A DNA stretch of 64,000 nucleotides from Flexilinea sp. (GTDB lineage Bacteria > Chloroflexota > Anaerolineae > Anaerolineales > Anaerolineaceae), in assembly GCA_026645735.1 (NCBI GenBank), contig JAPKMT010000004.1, positions 1 through 64,000 on the forward strand, written 5' to 3'. The notes under the pieces are model-generated. The model searched no databases. It had not been told where the DNA came from and saw only the letters and a list, made by a program, of their open reading frames with translations. The translations under genes and the position numbers were made by a program. Below, piece after piece: positions 54,760 through 64,000 of this stretch. Every line of letters starts with the position of its first letter. The first letter of the stretch is position 1.

Positions 54760-57700
54760 TTGAAATATGCCCGCTATATCGCCGCCATAATCATCTTTAT
54801 CTTTTTTACATCCACATACTTTGACTTAGTCCAGGCACAGACACCCAGTCCAAGCCTAACCGTTTCAACCGATGAGGCTTCTCTGGTCACAAAAACATCA
54901 GCAACATTGCGCGGAAACATCGTCGGTGCAGCAACTGAACGTGGCTTTGCCTATTCGTCCACGGATGCAACACCAACCATCGGAGAATTCGAAGTTACTT
55001 GGTTATCTTTCGGATCAGGAACAGGATCATTAAGTTTCACGATATCCAAAGATAAAACAAATCCCATGTCCCCTGAGTTTATTGAGGGTACAACTTATTA
55101 CTATCGAGCGTACGGAACAAATTCCAATAATGAGACCTATTATGGTGGTGTTAAGCACTTTACCGTACCCACCAGTCAGCCGAATAAATATGTCTCGGGC
55201 ATCATATCCCCGACTGCTGCCAACGGCGTATATGTCTGGATCGGCACTTACTACGGCAAGCCCGCCTGGAAACATCAATCACTGAATTACTGGCTCTATA
55301 ACAGCCGATCTGGAGCAGCTTATCCGATCAATTATTACTGGTTCATTGACGATGAGTTGAAAAATGAACACATTGCGGATAATTATCTGTTCAATCATGC
55401 GGATGCTACAACATGTCCGTCTAGCGGATGGACAGCAGAAGATGGCACTGGAAATCCAATAATAGTGGTCAGCCCGGTAGTGGCATCGGTCACTGCTACC
55501 ACTTCCGCGGGAACCTTTGGCATAGGAGCTGAGATCACCATTAATGTCAACTTCGTAGATAACATTATTGTGACCGGTATTCCTCAGTTGAAGCTTGAAA
55601 CGGGTACTGTCGACCGTATCGCAACTTACAGCAGTGGCAGCGGAAACTCTACGCTGGTTTTCACTTATACCGTTCAGGCAGGCGATTATGCATCCGACTT
55701 GGATTATTCCGATACAACAGCGCTGAGCACGAACGGAGGTACGATTCAGGATGGAGCAGGGAACCAGGCAAACCTGACGCTGCCCATAACAGGTAGCGCC
55801 AGCTCACTGGCTGGGAACAATGCCATTGTGATCGACACCACACCGCCAGAAATTATTATCCATCATCCGGGCACCTCGGCGGCTATCAGCAAAACCATTA
55901 CAGCCACCATATCGGATGGAACGTTAAAGATGAGCAATACCCGCGAAGCAACCTGCGACGGCAGCCTGACTTTCGCGCCTTATGACAGCCAGACATTCTC
56001 CGCCGAAGCGGATAACGGCATTCGGGTGTGCTATCAGGCAGTCGATGCAGTCAATAATATCAGTTACAAGCTGTCCGATGCCATCTCCGGAATTGACACT
56101 ACTGCACCGAGCACGAGCATCACCGGCAAACCGGCCAATCCCGACAACAGCGCCAGCCTTAGTTTCACGTTCAGCGGCGAGGATCCGGACTACACAGACG
56201 GTTCAGACGGTTCGAGAATTGTCGGTTTTGAATGCAGTCTGGATGGGGCAGCTTTTTCGGATTGCTCGAGTCCAAAGACTTACAGCAGCCTCAGTGACGG
56301 CAATCATATCTTCCAGGTGCGTTCCGTCGATGCTGCCGGCAATACAGATACCTCACCAGAATCCTACACCTGGCAGATGGATACATCGCTGCCGGAAACG
56401 ACAATTCTCAGTTCTCCCGCTAATCCGACCAACTCAGTGGATGCAGATTTTTCTTTTTCAGGCACTGATCCGAGCGGTTCCGGCGTTTCCAGTTTTGAAT
56501 GTAGTCTGGATGGAGCTGCTTTTTCAGATTGTTCGAGCCCAAAGGTATACAACAGCCTCAGCGAAGGCAATCATACCTTCCAGGTGCGTTCTGTCGACGC
56601 TGCCGGCAATGCAGATTCTTCTCCCGCCGAATTCAGTTGGACGGTAGACACCACGGCACCGGAGATCACCATCCATCATCCAGGTACCGCAGCAGCTGTC
56701 AGCAAAACCATCACAGCCACCATATCGGACGGAACGTTAAAGATGAGCAATACCCGCGGAGCAACCTGCGACGGCAGCCTGACTTTCGCAGCTTATGACA
56801 GCCAGACATTCTCCGCCGAAGCGGATAACGGCATTCGGGTGTGCTATCAGGCGGTCGATGCAGTCAACAATACCGCTTATAAGTTGTCTGATGCCATCTC
56901 CGGAATTGACACTACTGCACCGAGCACGAGCATCACCACCAAACCGGCCAATCCCGACAACAGCGCCAACCCCAGTTTCACATTCAGCGGCGAGGATCCG
57001 GACGGTGCTGACCATTCGGACGGTTCGGGCGTAGCCGGTTTTGAATGCAGTCTGGATGGGGGAGCTTTTTCGAGTTGTCCAAGCCCAAAGACCTACAGCA
57101 GCCTCGGTGACGGTAATCATACCTTCGAAGTGCGTTCCGTCGATGCTGCTGGCAATACCGACGCATCACCGGAATCCTATACCTGGCGGATTGATTCGTC
57201 GCTGCCGGAAACGACAATTCTCAGTTCTCCCGCCAATCTGACCACTTCGACGGATGCGGTGTTTGAATTCGAGGGGGATGATCCGGATGGTTTTGGAATC
57301 GAAAACCTGGAATGTCTGCTCGACAGCAGCGCTTTTTCAGTCTGCTCAAGCCCCAAAGAGTATAACGATCTGCCGGATGGCGGTCATAATTTTCAAGTGC
57401 GCGCCGTGGATAAAGCCGGCAATGCGGATCCGTCCCCAGCCGAAATCAACTGGACGATCGATACAACCGCGCCAACTGTGTTGATTTCCTCCACGGAATC
57501 CAATCCTACCAATGTCAATCCCATCCCGATCACGATCCAATTCAGCGAACCCGTGACCGGTTTTGAGGAAAGCGACATCCTCCCCGGGAACAGCACTATC
57601 AGCGGCTTCCTCGCGGTGGACAGTTCCACGTATTCCCTCAATCTGATCCCGACCAGCGAAGGGACGGTCACCCTCGATATTCCAGCAAATGTCGCCGTCG

Positions 57701-58749
57701 ATGCCATCGGTTTTTCAAACCTTGCAGCAGAACAATTCTCCATCGTGTTCGGTTTGGATTTGGTCATTACGAGCCCGGATCATGCCTCCTTTATTGTCGG
57801 AAGCCCCAATACCTTTGACATCACAACAAGCGGCATTCCATTCCCGACCATCTCAACGACCGACGACATGCCTGCAGGCATCTCCCTCATTGATCATCAC
57901 GACGGAACCGCTACACTGGAAGGAATACCGGATCTAAGTATGGTGGGTACATATCAAATCAATATGCATGCCGTCAATGTTTTGTCAACAGCACAACAGG
58001 ATTTCACTCTAACTATCGAAGAATCAGCCGGCATCTTCAAAGTGGGCAGTATTGCTGACACAGGTGACGGTGAGCTCTCGGGAAAAGAGCACACCAATGT
58101 TTCGATCACCTTATTGTTGCCCGTCTTTTCCAAAGATATGCAGCACCGCTCCGCCCTGGATCCTTTTGACGTTCTCAATTCTTCACTGTATCATCTGAAA
58201 ATCAATGATCTGGTCGATATTCCCATTGACCATGTTACCTATGACAATCACAATGATCGCGGACCATTTGTCGCCACCCTGTCGATTAATGGCGGTATTC
58301 CATTGATCGATGGCAAATATAAGCTGACCATTGACGGCTCCATGAAAGACCGCTCCGGTTTCCCGATCGGTTCCAATTTCGAGCGTATCTTCTCTATCGA
58401 TCACCAGGATCCCAAAACGGTGATCATTACAATCGGCAAGGGTAATTCTCTGTTCACCAACGGCGCCACTATAGATACCAGTCTGTCAGAAATCAAAGTC
58501 ACCTTCGATGAAGATGTCAGCAATTCTGGTAACGGTTCGGATCCGGATGATGTGACCAATCCATTCAATTACTTATTGCTCCAAACCGGCCCCGACAATG
58601 TCTATAACACGAATTCCTGCCTCGCGTTTGCCAACAACGGGAATTCGCCGCTGGGTGATGATATCCATATCCCGACTGGTGCCGTCACCTATGACAACCA
58701 AGGCGGGAATGGACCTTTCGTGGCAACCATCGCTTTGAATGAAGGCTAA
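54760..58749 (+). CDS. Large secreted repeat protein (FN3/Ig-like), interrupted by a stop before its sortase domain
   Basis: A 1329-residue exported protein. The best start is TTG at 54760, 5 bp after AGGAG, giving the signal peptide KYARYIAAIIIFIFFTSTYF ending VQAQ. An FN3-like domain (TATLRGNIVG ... GTTYYYRAYGTN) is followed by a SwmB-like domain (PQLKLETG ... DGAGNQANL), then Ig-like units carrying FECSLDGAAFSDCSSPK and FQVRSVDAAGNxDxSP. A unit of about 813 bp (starting near 55849 and 56662) is duplicated. Cadherin-like domains close the protein. The frame stops at TAA 58747-58749, yet codes on without shift into a sortase domain. Probably a cell-surface adhesin. Confidence 0.8.
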   Translation: MKYARYIAAIIIFIFFTSTYFDLVQAQTPSPSLTVSTDEASLVTKTSATLRGNIVGAATERGFAYSSTDATPTIGEFEVTWLSFGSGTGSLSFTISKDKTNPMSPEFIEGTTYYYRAYGTNSNNETYYGGVKHFTVPTSQPNKYVSGIISPTAANGVYVWIGTYYGKPAWKHQSLNYWLYNSRSGAAYPINYYWFIDDELKNEHIADNYLFNHADATTCPSSGWTAEDGTGNPIIVVSPVVASVTATTSAGTFGIGAEITINVNFVDNIIVTGIPQLKLETGTVDRIATYSSGSGNSTLVFTYTVQAGDYASDLDYSDTTALSTNGGTIQDGAGNQANLTLPITGSASSLAGNNAIVIDTTPPEIIIHHPGTSAAISKTITATISDGTLKMSNTREATCDGSLTFAPYDSQTFSAEADNGIRVCYQAVDAVNNISYKLSDAISGIDTTAPSTSITGKPANPDNSASLSFTFSGEDPDYTDGSDGSRIVGFECSLDGAAFSDCSSPKTYSSLSDGNHIFQVRSVDAAGNTDTSPESYTWQMDTSLPETTILSSPANPTNSVDADFSFSGTDPSGSGVSSFECSLDGAAFSDCSSPKVYNSLSEGNHTFQVRSVDAAGNADSSPAEFSWTVDTTAPEITIHHPGTAAAVSKTITATISDGTLKMSNTRGATCDGSLTFAAYDSQTFSAEADNGIRVCYQAVDAVNNTAYKLSDAISGIDTTAPSTSITTKPANPDNSANPSFTFSGEDPDGADHSDGSGVAGFECSLDGGAFSSCPSPKTYSSLGDGNHTFEVRSVDAAGNTDASPESYTWRIDSSLPETTILSSPANLTTSTDAVFEFEGDDPDGFGIENLECLLDSSAFSVCSSPKEYNDLPDGGHNFQVRAVDKAGNADPSPAEINWTIDTTAPTVLISSTESNPTNVNPIPITIQFSEPVTGFEESDILPGNSTISGFLAVDSSTYSLNLIPTSEGTVTLDIPANVAVDAIGFSNLAAEQFSIVFGLDLVITSPDHASFIVGSPNTFDITTSGIPFPTISTTDDMPAGISLIDHHDGTATLEGIPDLSMVGTYQINMHAVNVLSTAQQDFTLTIEESAGIFKVGSIADTGDGELSGKEHTNVSITLLLPVFSKDMQHRSALDPFDVLNSSLYHLKINDLVDIPIDHVTYDNHNDRGPFVATLSINGGIPLIDGKYKLTIDGSMKDRSGFPIGSNFERIFSIDHQDPKTVIITIGKGNSLFTNGATIDTSLSEIKVTFDEDVSNSGNGSDPDDVTNPFNYLLLQTGPDNVYNTNSCLAFANNGNSPLGDDIHIPTGAVTYDNQGGNGPFVATIALNEG
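55849..57475 (+). repeat. Tandem 813-bp duplication within the surface-protein gene
   Basis: The unit starting near 55849 (IIHHPGTSAAISKTITATIS) recurs near 56662 (ITIHHPGTAAAVSKTITATI) with long stretches of near-identical DNA, for example the region encoding SDGTLKMSNTR. 813 bp is 271 codons, so the frame is kept. Each unit also contains two smaller ECSLDG repeats. Confidence 0.85.
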
Positions 58750-58860
58750 CCACTGCCCAATGGATATTACCGTCTTTCCGTTTGCGGTTCCACCTCCATT
58801 GTCGATCTGGCAAAAAACCCCATCAATAACGGTAAGGACGCGTCACTCAATTTCCGCGTT

Positions 58861-59394
58861 TTGGTGAACCAATCCGTTGAATCCAATCCTTTGACCGGTT
58901 TCAGACCCGGTACTCTGACCGTTCTGCCCCAACAAACGGATGACAAAGCCTATCATCCTTCAGGAAATCTATGGCTCCAGATCCCTGCCTTGAACGTCGA
59001 AGCTGACATCACCGGTGTTCCTCTGGCAGAAGACGGCTGGGATGTTACCTGGTTGCAGGATCAGGTCGGTTGGCTCGAAGGAACCGCTTATCCGACTTGG
59101 AACGGCAATACGGTCCTTACGGCTCATGCCTATACGGCGGATGGATTGCCAGGACCTTTTGCCTCCCTTAAAAATCTGCAATACGGAGATATTCTGAGAA
59201 TTTTCCTGAATGGACAAAGCTATTCCTATATGGTCGACAGCAGCGTGCTGGTCGATCCGGATGACACCCGCCTGCTGACCCGCCATGAAGATCGCGATTG
59301 GCTCACGCTCATCACTTGTCAGCAATTCGATGAAGCCTCTCAATCCTATCGCTATCGCAGAGTCGTCCGGGCGGTTCGCTCGGATAATAATTAA
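58861..59394 (+). CDS. Class E-like sortase domain, 3' part of the surface-protein frame
   Basis: A 177-residue sortase domain. It has LWLQIPALNVEADITGVPL at the start, the catalytic His in VLTAHAYTADG, Cys in LTLITCQQFDE and Arg in YRYRRVVRAV, so the transpeptidase triad is complete. It is in the same frame as the upstream gene, with 37 further codons (58750-58860, PLPNGYYRLSVCGSTSIVDL ...) between the TAA and this point. The only start here is a TTG without a clear ribosome binding site. It is best read as the C-terminal domain of a roughly 1544-residue protein split by one nonsense codon; readthrough or sequencing error are alternatives. Confidence 0.75.
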   Translation: MVNQSVESNPLTGFRPGTLTVLPQQTDDKAYHPSGNLWLQIPALNVEADITGVPLAEDGWDVTWLQDQVGWLEGTAYPTWNGNTVLTAHAYTADGLPGPFASLKNLQYGDILRIFLNGQSYSYMVDSSVLVDPDDTRLLTRHEDRDWLTLITCQQFDEASQSYRYRRVVRAVRSDNN

Positions 59395-59404
59395 GCATAT
59401 AAAG

Positions 59405-59465
59405 AAAGCCCCCATTCCGATCCATGCAGTGTAGTATGCGCTGCGTTGATCGATATGGGGGCTTT
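59405..59465. terminator. Hairpin between the sortase and fba genes
   Basis: AAAGCCCCCAT (59405-59415) and ATGGGGGCTTT (59455-59465) form a perfect 11-bp stem with a 39-base loop. The short T/A flanks could serve as a weak terminator for the convergent genes. Confidence 0.5.
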
Positions 59466-59532
59466 GTGATTGTAAGAATATCGGATGGAATCATTCCGAT
59501 GTTGGTTATTATCCGGTTTGCTTCAGATCTTC

Positions 59533-60480
59533 CTATGCCAGAAATTTGCGGACATTTTCAAGCTGACCGGCTGATCCAAGTTTTTCATTCTTGGCAGCGA
59601 TAAAGTTGCCATATTCTTCCATGAAGACTTTGCCAATTGGTCGAAGATCAAAATTTTCCGGATGTTCGAGGAAATATTCACGGTGTACGCGCGTCCAAAC
59701 CAGACGTCCATCGGTATCGATGTTGATTTTCGTAACGCCAAGTTCTGCAGCCCGCTTGAATTGGTTATCATCAACACCTTTGGCTCCCTGCAAATTGCCG
59801 CCGGCAGCGTTAATGCGTGCTACCTCATCCTGTGGAACGGAGCTGGAACCGTGCATCACCAGCGGGAATCCGGGAACGCGGTTCTGAATTTCTGCAAGCA
59901 CATCAAAATGAAGCGACTGACTGCCTGTGAATTTGAAAGCACCATGGCTGGTTCCGATGGCAACAGCCAGCGAATCGACATTGGTCCTGGAGACGAATTC
60001 TTTGACGGAATCTGGATCGGTTAATTTGGCATCGGCATCACTGACAGAGACATGCTCTTCCACACCGCCGAGTTGTCCCAGCTCTGCTTCAACCACAATT
60101 CCTTTGGCATGCGCCGCATCAACAACACGTTTTGTGGTTGCGACATTTTCATCAAAGCTCAAGGATGAAGCATCAATCATGACAGAACTGTAAAAACCGC
60201 TATCAATGCAGTCATAGCACGTCTGCTCATCACCGTGATCCAGGTGAACAGCAAAAATGGCTTCCGGGAACATCTGATCAGCGCTGCGAATCAAACCCTC
60301 CAGCATGATTTTGCTGGTGTATGAGCGAGCACCCTTTGAAATCTGAATAATAAAAGGTGACTGGCTTTTGATATTTCCTTTGAACAGACCGATAATCTGT
60401 TCCGCATTGTTGATGTTGTAAGCACCAATTGCATATTTGCCGTAGGCATGTTCAAATAATTTTTTTGTTGTGACGATCAT
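59533..60480 (-). CDS. fba: Class II fructose-bisphosphate aldolase
   Basis: A 315-residue zinc aldolase that cleaves fructose 1,6-bisphosphate to triose phosphates (and the reverse) in glycolysis and gluconeogenesis. The metal-site His motif AVHLDHGDE, EAELGQLGG, the phosphate loop IGTSHGAFKF, MHGSSSVP and VTKINIDTDGRL are all present. CAGGAG precedes the ATG. It follows pfk by 16 bp and acts on its product. Confidence 0.95.
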   Translation of the reverse strand: MIVTTKKLFEHAYGKYAIGAYNINNAEQIIGLFKGNIKSQSPFIIQISKGARSYTSKIMLEGLIRSADQMFPEAIFAVHLDHGDEQTCYDCIDSGFYSSVMIDASSLSFDENVATTKRVVDAAHAKGIVVEAELGQLGGVEEHVSVSDADAKLTDPDSVKEFVSRTNVDSLAVAIGTSHGAFKFTGSQSLHFDVLAEIQNRVPGFPLVMHGSSSVPQDEVARINAAGGNLQGAKGVDDNQFKRAAELGVTKINIDTDGRLVWTRVHREYFLEHPENFDLRPIGKVFMEEYGNFIAAKNEKLGSAGQLENVRKFLA

Positions 60481-60496
60481 ATAGTTCTCCTGCGAA

Positions 60497-61660
60497 TTAA
60501 TTCAAAAACATCGGTACACCGAGGAAATCTTTAATCTTCGGTCTGTAAGCTTCAATATCATAGAAAGCAGGAACATCCACCCGTTTCTTTCCGGCAAGAA
60601 CCATACTGACAGGTACGGTTGTATATTTACCGCCATGCAGCGCAACCATACGGCCTGTATCGTTTCTTGCAACCAGTTGAAACGCTAAATTTCCGAAGGA
60701 ACTGGCAACCATACGATCCAGTGAATCAGGAGCACCGGAGCGCATCATGTAACCAACCTGCTGATACATAATGTTACTGTTGGAACGGCGTTTGATGGCT
60801 TCGGCAACGATCATACCGACACCACCCAGTTTTCGATGGCCATACGCATCCATTTCGCCCGTTTCGATAATATCGCCGCCTTCCATCACGGCACCTTCGG
60901 AAACAGTAACCAAGGAGTAATTGGAAGGATTGGCTTTTTTATCCGCAACCAGATATTCCGTCAGTTTATCAATGTTGAAGGGTACTTCTGGGATGACTGC
61001 CCGATCTGCGCTGGAAAGATAGGCGGAAATCAGACTGGTTTCGCCGGAATTGCGTCCAAATAATTCGATAATACCGATTCGTTCATGAGAGCCTAAAGAA
61101 GTTCGCATATTCGTGATGACTTCAACGGCACGAGTAATGGATGTGGAAAAACCGATACAATAATCTGTTCCAAAAACATCATTATCCATTGTCTTCGGGA
61201 TTGCAACAACCGGAATTCCTTCGTTATGCAGGCGCACTGAATAACTGAGTGTATCATCACCGCCAATAGTAACCAAAGTGTCAATTCCGACATGCTCCAA
61301 AACCTGCAGAACATGCGGAGTATAGTCCATGGTATCTCCATCCACTTTAATTCCGAGCGGTGAATTTTTCAGAAATTCCGGAATGACATTAATCTTCACC
61401 TTTTGAGGATTAGTCCGCGATGTATGCAGAAATGTTCCACCGGTACGATCGATTTTTCGGACATCATCCCGGCCTAACTCAAAAATATTACGATGGGATT
61501 CTGGATCATTCAAATCATAATTTAACAGTCCGCCCCAACCTCTGCGAATTCCAAAAATTCTGTAACCATAATCCAAGGCGGACATTACAACAGCTTTCAT
61601 AGCGGGATTCAGACCTGGAACGTCGCCCCCGCCAGTTAAAATACCGAGTACTTTAGACAT
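60497..61660 (-). CDS. pfk: 6-phosphofructokinase, probably pyrophosphate-dependent
   Basis: A 387-residue phosphofructokinase. The N-terminal loop is [13 protein letters not shown]. At the two donor-deciding positions it has GGDDT (D136, where ATP enzymes have Gly in GGDGS) and PKTMDND (K156, where ATP enzymes have Gly in PGTIDND). This D/K pair is the usual mark of PPi-dependent enzymes, which work reversibly. Also [17 protein letters not shown]-type and [11 protein letters not shown] substrate loops. AAGGAG precedes the ATG. It is the first gene of a pfk-fba operon; a TATAAT on the minus strand at 61736-61741 may be its -10. Confidence 0.93.
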   Translation of the reverse strand: MSKVLGILTGGGDVPGLNPAMKAVVMSALDYGYRIFGIRRGWGGLLNYDLNDPESHRNIFELGRDDVRKIDRTGGTFLHTSRTNPQKVKINVIPEFLKNSPLGIKVDGDTMDYTPHVLQVLEHVGIDTLVTIGGDDTLSYSVRLHNEGIPVVAIPKTMDNDVFGTDYCIGFSTSITRAVEVITNMRTSLGSHERIGIIELFGRNSGETSLISAYLSSADRAVIPEVPFNIDKLTEYLVADKKANPSNYSLVTVSEGAVMEGGDIIETGEMDAYGHRKLGGVGMIVAEAIKRRSNSNIMYQQVGYMMRSGAPDSLDRMVASSFGNLAFQLVARNDTGRMVALHGGKYTTVPVSMVLAGKKRVDVPAFYDIEAYRPKIKDFLGVPMFLN

Positions 61661-61941
61661 AGAAGCTCCTTAAACGGCAGTAAAACCATTGAATCGTTAG
61701 AGTCCGGAAAAGTAATAATTTCCGATTAACCGCCAATTATACTATAGGCGAACTTGTTTACTTTCCTCATCGGCTCATTTTTTTTCCGAAAATATTACTT
61801 AAAAGGTGCGTTTTGTCCTCCATATCCACGAAATGTCAGCAGTTTGTAAATTGTCAAATTTATTGCGAATCGACGGATCATCGCCCAAGAAACTTTGGCA
61901 GAACCTGTATAATTATGATTCATTTATTGAAATATCGAATA
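61661..61941. other. Intergenic region upstream of pfk
   Basis: No gene. On the minus strand TATAAT at 61736-61741 is a candidate -10 for pfk; I see no convincing -35. Confidence 0.4.
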
Positions 61942-63156
61942 TTATAATTTTTCGATAAAAGAATCAATATTCCACCATCGATTCCAATACAGCAAGAGTA
62001 TTGTGATGACCGGGAAAATAATGCTTAAAACATCCACAGGGTTGTTCCAATCAGGAAAAGCCAATATTTTCAAAAACCATGGAAGCAGCAAAAACAGAAC
62101 AAAGAATAAACTGCTGATCCATTTTCCGTTTTTCGTCCAACGTAGGACAATTTTATCGGCTGCATAGCTCAGCGGAATCCACAACGCAAACAAATTTTTC
62201 CCGAAATTTGGAACACCACTCAGAAAACCAACCGTGATTGTCAAAGCCAGAACCCATTCAAAAGCCCGCACACTTCCTTTAGCATTGACAATCCATTCGA
62301 TGATCATAATCAGAATAAAAAAACCGGAAATTGCCCAGCCTATTCTGCCACCTAATTCCGGCTGCCAGTTTTCGATCAGCTTACTGAAATAGATTGGATT
62401 GAGATATTTGTAATAATACACAATCGATCGTAAAAACTCTGTAATCCAGTTTAACATGAATAACGCGGATAACAAAACGAGCAGCCCAATCACGAGCATC
62501 ATCAATATTACGACTGTACTTCTTCGATTGGAAAGACACCAAATACAAATCCACAGGATCGGAAGAAACGTCAGACTGTATTTGACCGAAGCAAACGCTA
62601 GCATGATTCCGGCAAATTCATCATCACTGTCCCGAATCGCATCCAATCCCATCATCAGTAATAGAATCGCAATGATACCGATATCGCCGTCGATAATAGC
62701 CATCGCAGAGAAATAACAGAAAAAAAGCATGAATCCCAGTGAATATACGGACAAGGTTCTTCCGCTGATTTGAAACGCTAATTTAAGTTTTATCGCAATT
62801 CCGATCAGGCAAGCTTCCAGGATCGTCATCCAGATCACTAAAGCGATTTCAAAATGATCGATAAAGGTAAACAGGAAATAATATAAAACAGAATACAATG
62901 GCAAAGTAAATCCGCTGACATTGGAATCTGCAGAAAACTGTTCCTGAACCTGCAGAAACAAATCGGATCCATAAGGATTGCCGCCCTGTGCAAAAAGGAT
63001 TCTTCCTGAAAGCCAGTAGCTGTAAAAACTCGCGCCATAATTTGTCTTAAACACAAAATAACTGTTCAGCGCAATGAACATTATCGCGAGAATTACGAGA
63101 ATTGTGATTACAGAAGCCGAAATTCCATAATTACGCCGCAGTGGTTTTGTGTTCAC
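61942..63156 (-). CDS. GT87-like (DUF2029) polytopic membrane protein
   Basis: A 404-residue integral membrane protein with about ten hydrophobic helices. It opens with ITILVILAIMFIALNSYFVF, followed by SFYSYWLSGRILFAQGGNPY, a segment typical of the DUF2029/GT87 family of polyprenyl-phosphate mannosyl- or arabinosyl-transferases. The usual early-loop acidic residue is found as GSDLF. The start is GTG at 63156 with a poor ribosome binding site. No operon partner in the window. Substrate unknown. Confidence 0.75.
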   Translation of the reverse strand: MNTKPLRRNYGISASVITILVILAIMFIALNSYFVFKTNYGASFYSYWLSGRILFAQGGNPYGSDLFLQVQEQFSADSNVSGFTLPLYSVLYYFLFTFIDHFEIALVIWMTILEACLIGIAIKLKLAFQISGRTLSVYSLGFMLFFCYFSAMAIIDGDIGIIAILLLMMGLDAIRDSDDEFAGIMLAFASVKYSLTFLPILWICIWCLSNRRSTVVILMMLVIGLLVLLSALFMLNWITEFLRSIVYYYKYLNPIYFSKLIENWQPELGGRIGWAISGFFILIMIIEWIVNAKGSVRAFEWVLALTITVGFLSGVPNFGKNLFALWIPLSYAADKIVLRWTKNGKWISSLFFVLFLLLPWFLKILAFPDWNNPVDVLSIIFPVITILLLYWNRWWNIDSFIEKL

Positions 63157-63278
63157 GTTTCAATGATTCTTTCTCTCAGAATCGCTTGTGTTAGATAAAC
63201 AGAATATTCCCGTGCAACATTGACTTTTTCTGGTATTGATTAAAAGTCCATTGCCCATCAAACACATAAGTGGTTGGT

Positions 63279-64000
63279 TTAAATTTCTTTTTTGTAAATA
63301 CGATGATGTTTTTTAGGCTTCAACCCAAGCGCGATCATCTCAAGCTGGACTTCTTTTGCACTTTCTGCCATCTGAGTGGCTTCCGCATCGACAAATTGCG
63401 GAAATGCCTCCAACAGACTGCTCATCGAAGAATAGAGCAATGCATCACCGCCGTGTCCCCGATATTCCTCTAAAATTCCAAATCCGTTTAACGTAACTTT
63501 TTTCGTGCGACGAATCTCCAACAATAAATCGAGGATTAATGCCGGAGTCAGATATCCATTATGTCGCTGCATTGCTAAAGATAAATCCGGGAATGTAAGT
63601 AAGAAGCCAACAATTTCCTGTGTTTCATTGGTAATAAACTTCACCATTTTGGGATCGACCATCTTCAAAACATTGTCAATTAAAAATTGGATTTCCTTGA
63701 AAGACATCGGAAAATATTCCCAGTTATTTTCAAATGATCTTGCATATAAATCCGCAATGGTTTGTGCGTTTTTAATGAATTCTTTACGCGATTTGTAAGC
63801 GATTACATTTAACGTCCCACGTTTTTGTACAATTTGGGCAACTTTTTTTACTTTCTCCGGCAGAACAAATTCAGAGGCTTTAAACGACATCGACAAGAAT
63901 TCATTGCATTTTCGAAATCCATAGGTTTCAAACAAGTTTTTATAATACGGGTAATTGTATGCGGACATATTCATCATTTGCCGCTCGTCATAGCCATCCA
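63279..64000 (-). CDS. GNAT-type N-acyltransferase, 5' end beyond the window
   Basis: The visible 240 codons run open to the window edge, so the beginning is missing. The visible N-terminal part reads DGYDERQMMNMSAYNYPYYK, followed by LFETYGFRKCNEFL, which in related long acyltransferases follows a first GNAT half. A second half has FLLTFPDLSLAMQ and LNGFGILEEYRGHGGDALLY, the pattern of an acetyl-CoA-binding loop. The apparent ATG at 63977 is internal. The acyl acceptor cannot be told. Confidence 0.7.
   Translation of the reverse strand, partial: DGYDERQMMNMSAYNYPYYKNLFETYGFRKCNEFLSMSFKASEFVLPEKVKKVAQIVQKRGTLNVIAYKSRKEFIKNAQTIADLYARSFENNWEYFPMSFKEIQFLIDNVLKMVDPKMVKFITNETQEIVGFLLTFPDLSLAMQRHNGYLTPALILDLLLEIRRTKKVTLNGFGILEEYRGHGGDALLYSSMSSLLEAFPQFVDAEATQMAESAKEVQLEMIALGLKPKKHHRIYKKEI

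Noticed and set aside
55982-56647. 221-codon overlapping plus-strand frame inside the surface-protein gene
   Set aside because: It exists because the host gene is repetitive; its sequence is Arg/Pro/Ser-rich frame-shifted translation and a similar frame recurs in the second repeat unit.

Overview
The window looks like chromosomal DNA of a moderately low-GC anaerobic bacterium. I infer Chloroflexota, class Anaerolineae. The clues are a split glycine decarboxylase (gcvPA/gcvPB), a mevalonate-type decarboxylase, a phosphofructokinase with PPi-type active-site residues, an endonuclease-type MutL, and a large surface protein whose reading frame ends in a sortase domain. This is inference from gene content, not a search result. 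Most of the 64 kb is ordinary housekeeping and accessory metabolism in short operons.

Layout. 0.1-5 kb: methyltransferase, PIG-L deacetylase and two tandem paralogous GT-C-like membrane proteins. 5.2-9.0 kb (minus strand): rpmH-rnpA-yidD-[beta-propeller lipoprotein]-yidC-jag. 9.5-12.8 kb: secreted protein of unknown function and an M17 aminopeptidase. 13.1-16.3 kb: gcvH-gcvPA-gcvPB. 16.6-25.1 kb: small orphan protein, MFS transporter with a Rieske protein, REC/HD-GYP regulator, RNB ribonuclease, GATase-like protein, Fsr-like MFS, CE7 esterase, HEAT-like protein. 25.6-31.9 kb: Nif11-like leader peptide, secreted subtilisin, padR-ABC ATPase-FtsX permease operon with a repeat-containing promoter. 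32.2-42.8 kb: dead transposase fragment, threonine dehydratase, mevalonate-type decarboxylase, AEC transporter, carbamate kinase, Cys-containing double-glycine peptide, mutL, degV, tilS. 43.0-48.3 kb: tyrosine-recombinase-like protein lacking most catalytic residues, tRNA-Leu, FtsB/DivIC-like protein, folD, 8-oxoguanine deaminase and a GntR/UTRA regulator. 48.3-54.4 kb: large membrane protein, thrC, GT2, TrpB-like PLP enzyme. 54.8-59.4 kb: repeat-rich surface protein interrupted by one in-frame stop before its sortase domain. 59.5-64 kb: pfk-fba, GT87-like membrane protein and an acyltransferase cut by the window edge.

The strongest unexplained signal is a dispersed intergenic palindromic element of about 100-125 bp. 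Nine copies have both arms, one is cut by the window start, and several are relics. Each full copy has imperfect terminal inverted repeats (CAGYRATTCGAAAT-like) around a roughly 20-24 bp stem capped by GCGC-NNN-GCGC. At least five stem base pairs differ between copies with compensation on both arms, which defines two main stem families and some intermediates. It behaves like a MITE/REPIN-type element or a selected hairpin; I do not recognise it as a named family.

Other leads: an 11-bp palindrome, TTGTCAGACAA, lies at the promoters of both carbamate kinase and the 8-oxoguanine deaminase/GntR operon, suggesting a purine-catabolic regulon. Two orphan double-glycine leader peptides are present without visible modification enzymes. 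The tyrosine recombinase homologue is intact but lacks four of six catalytic residues.
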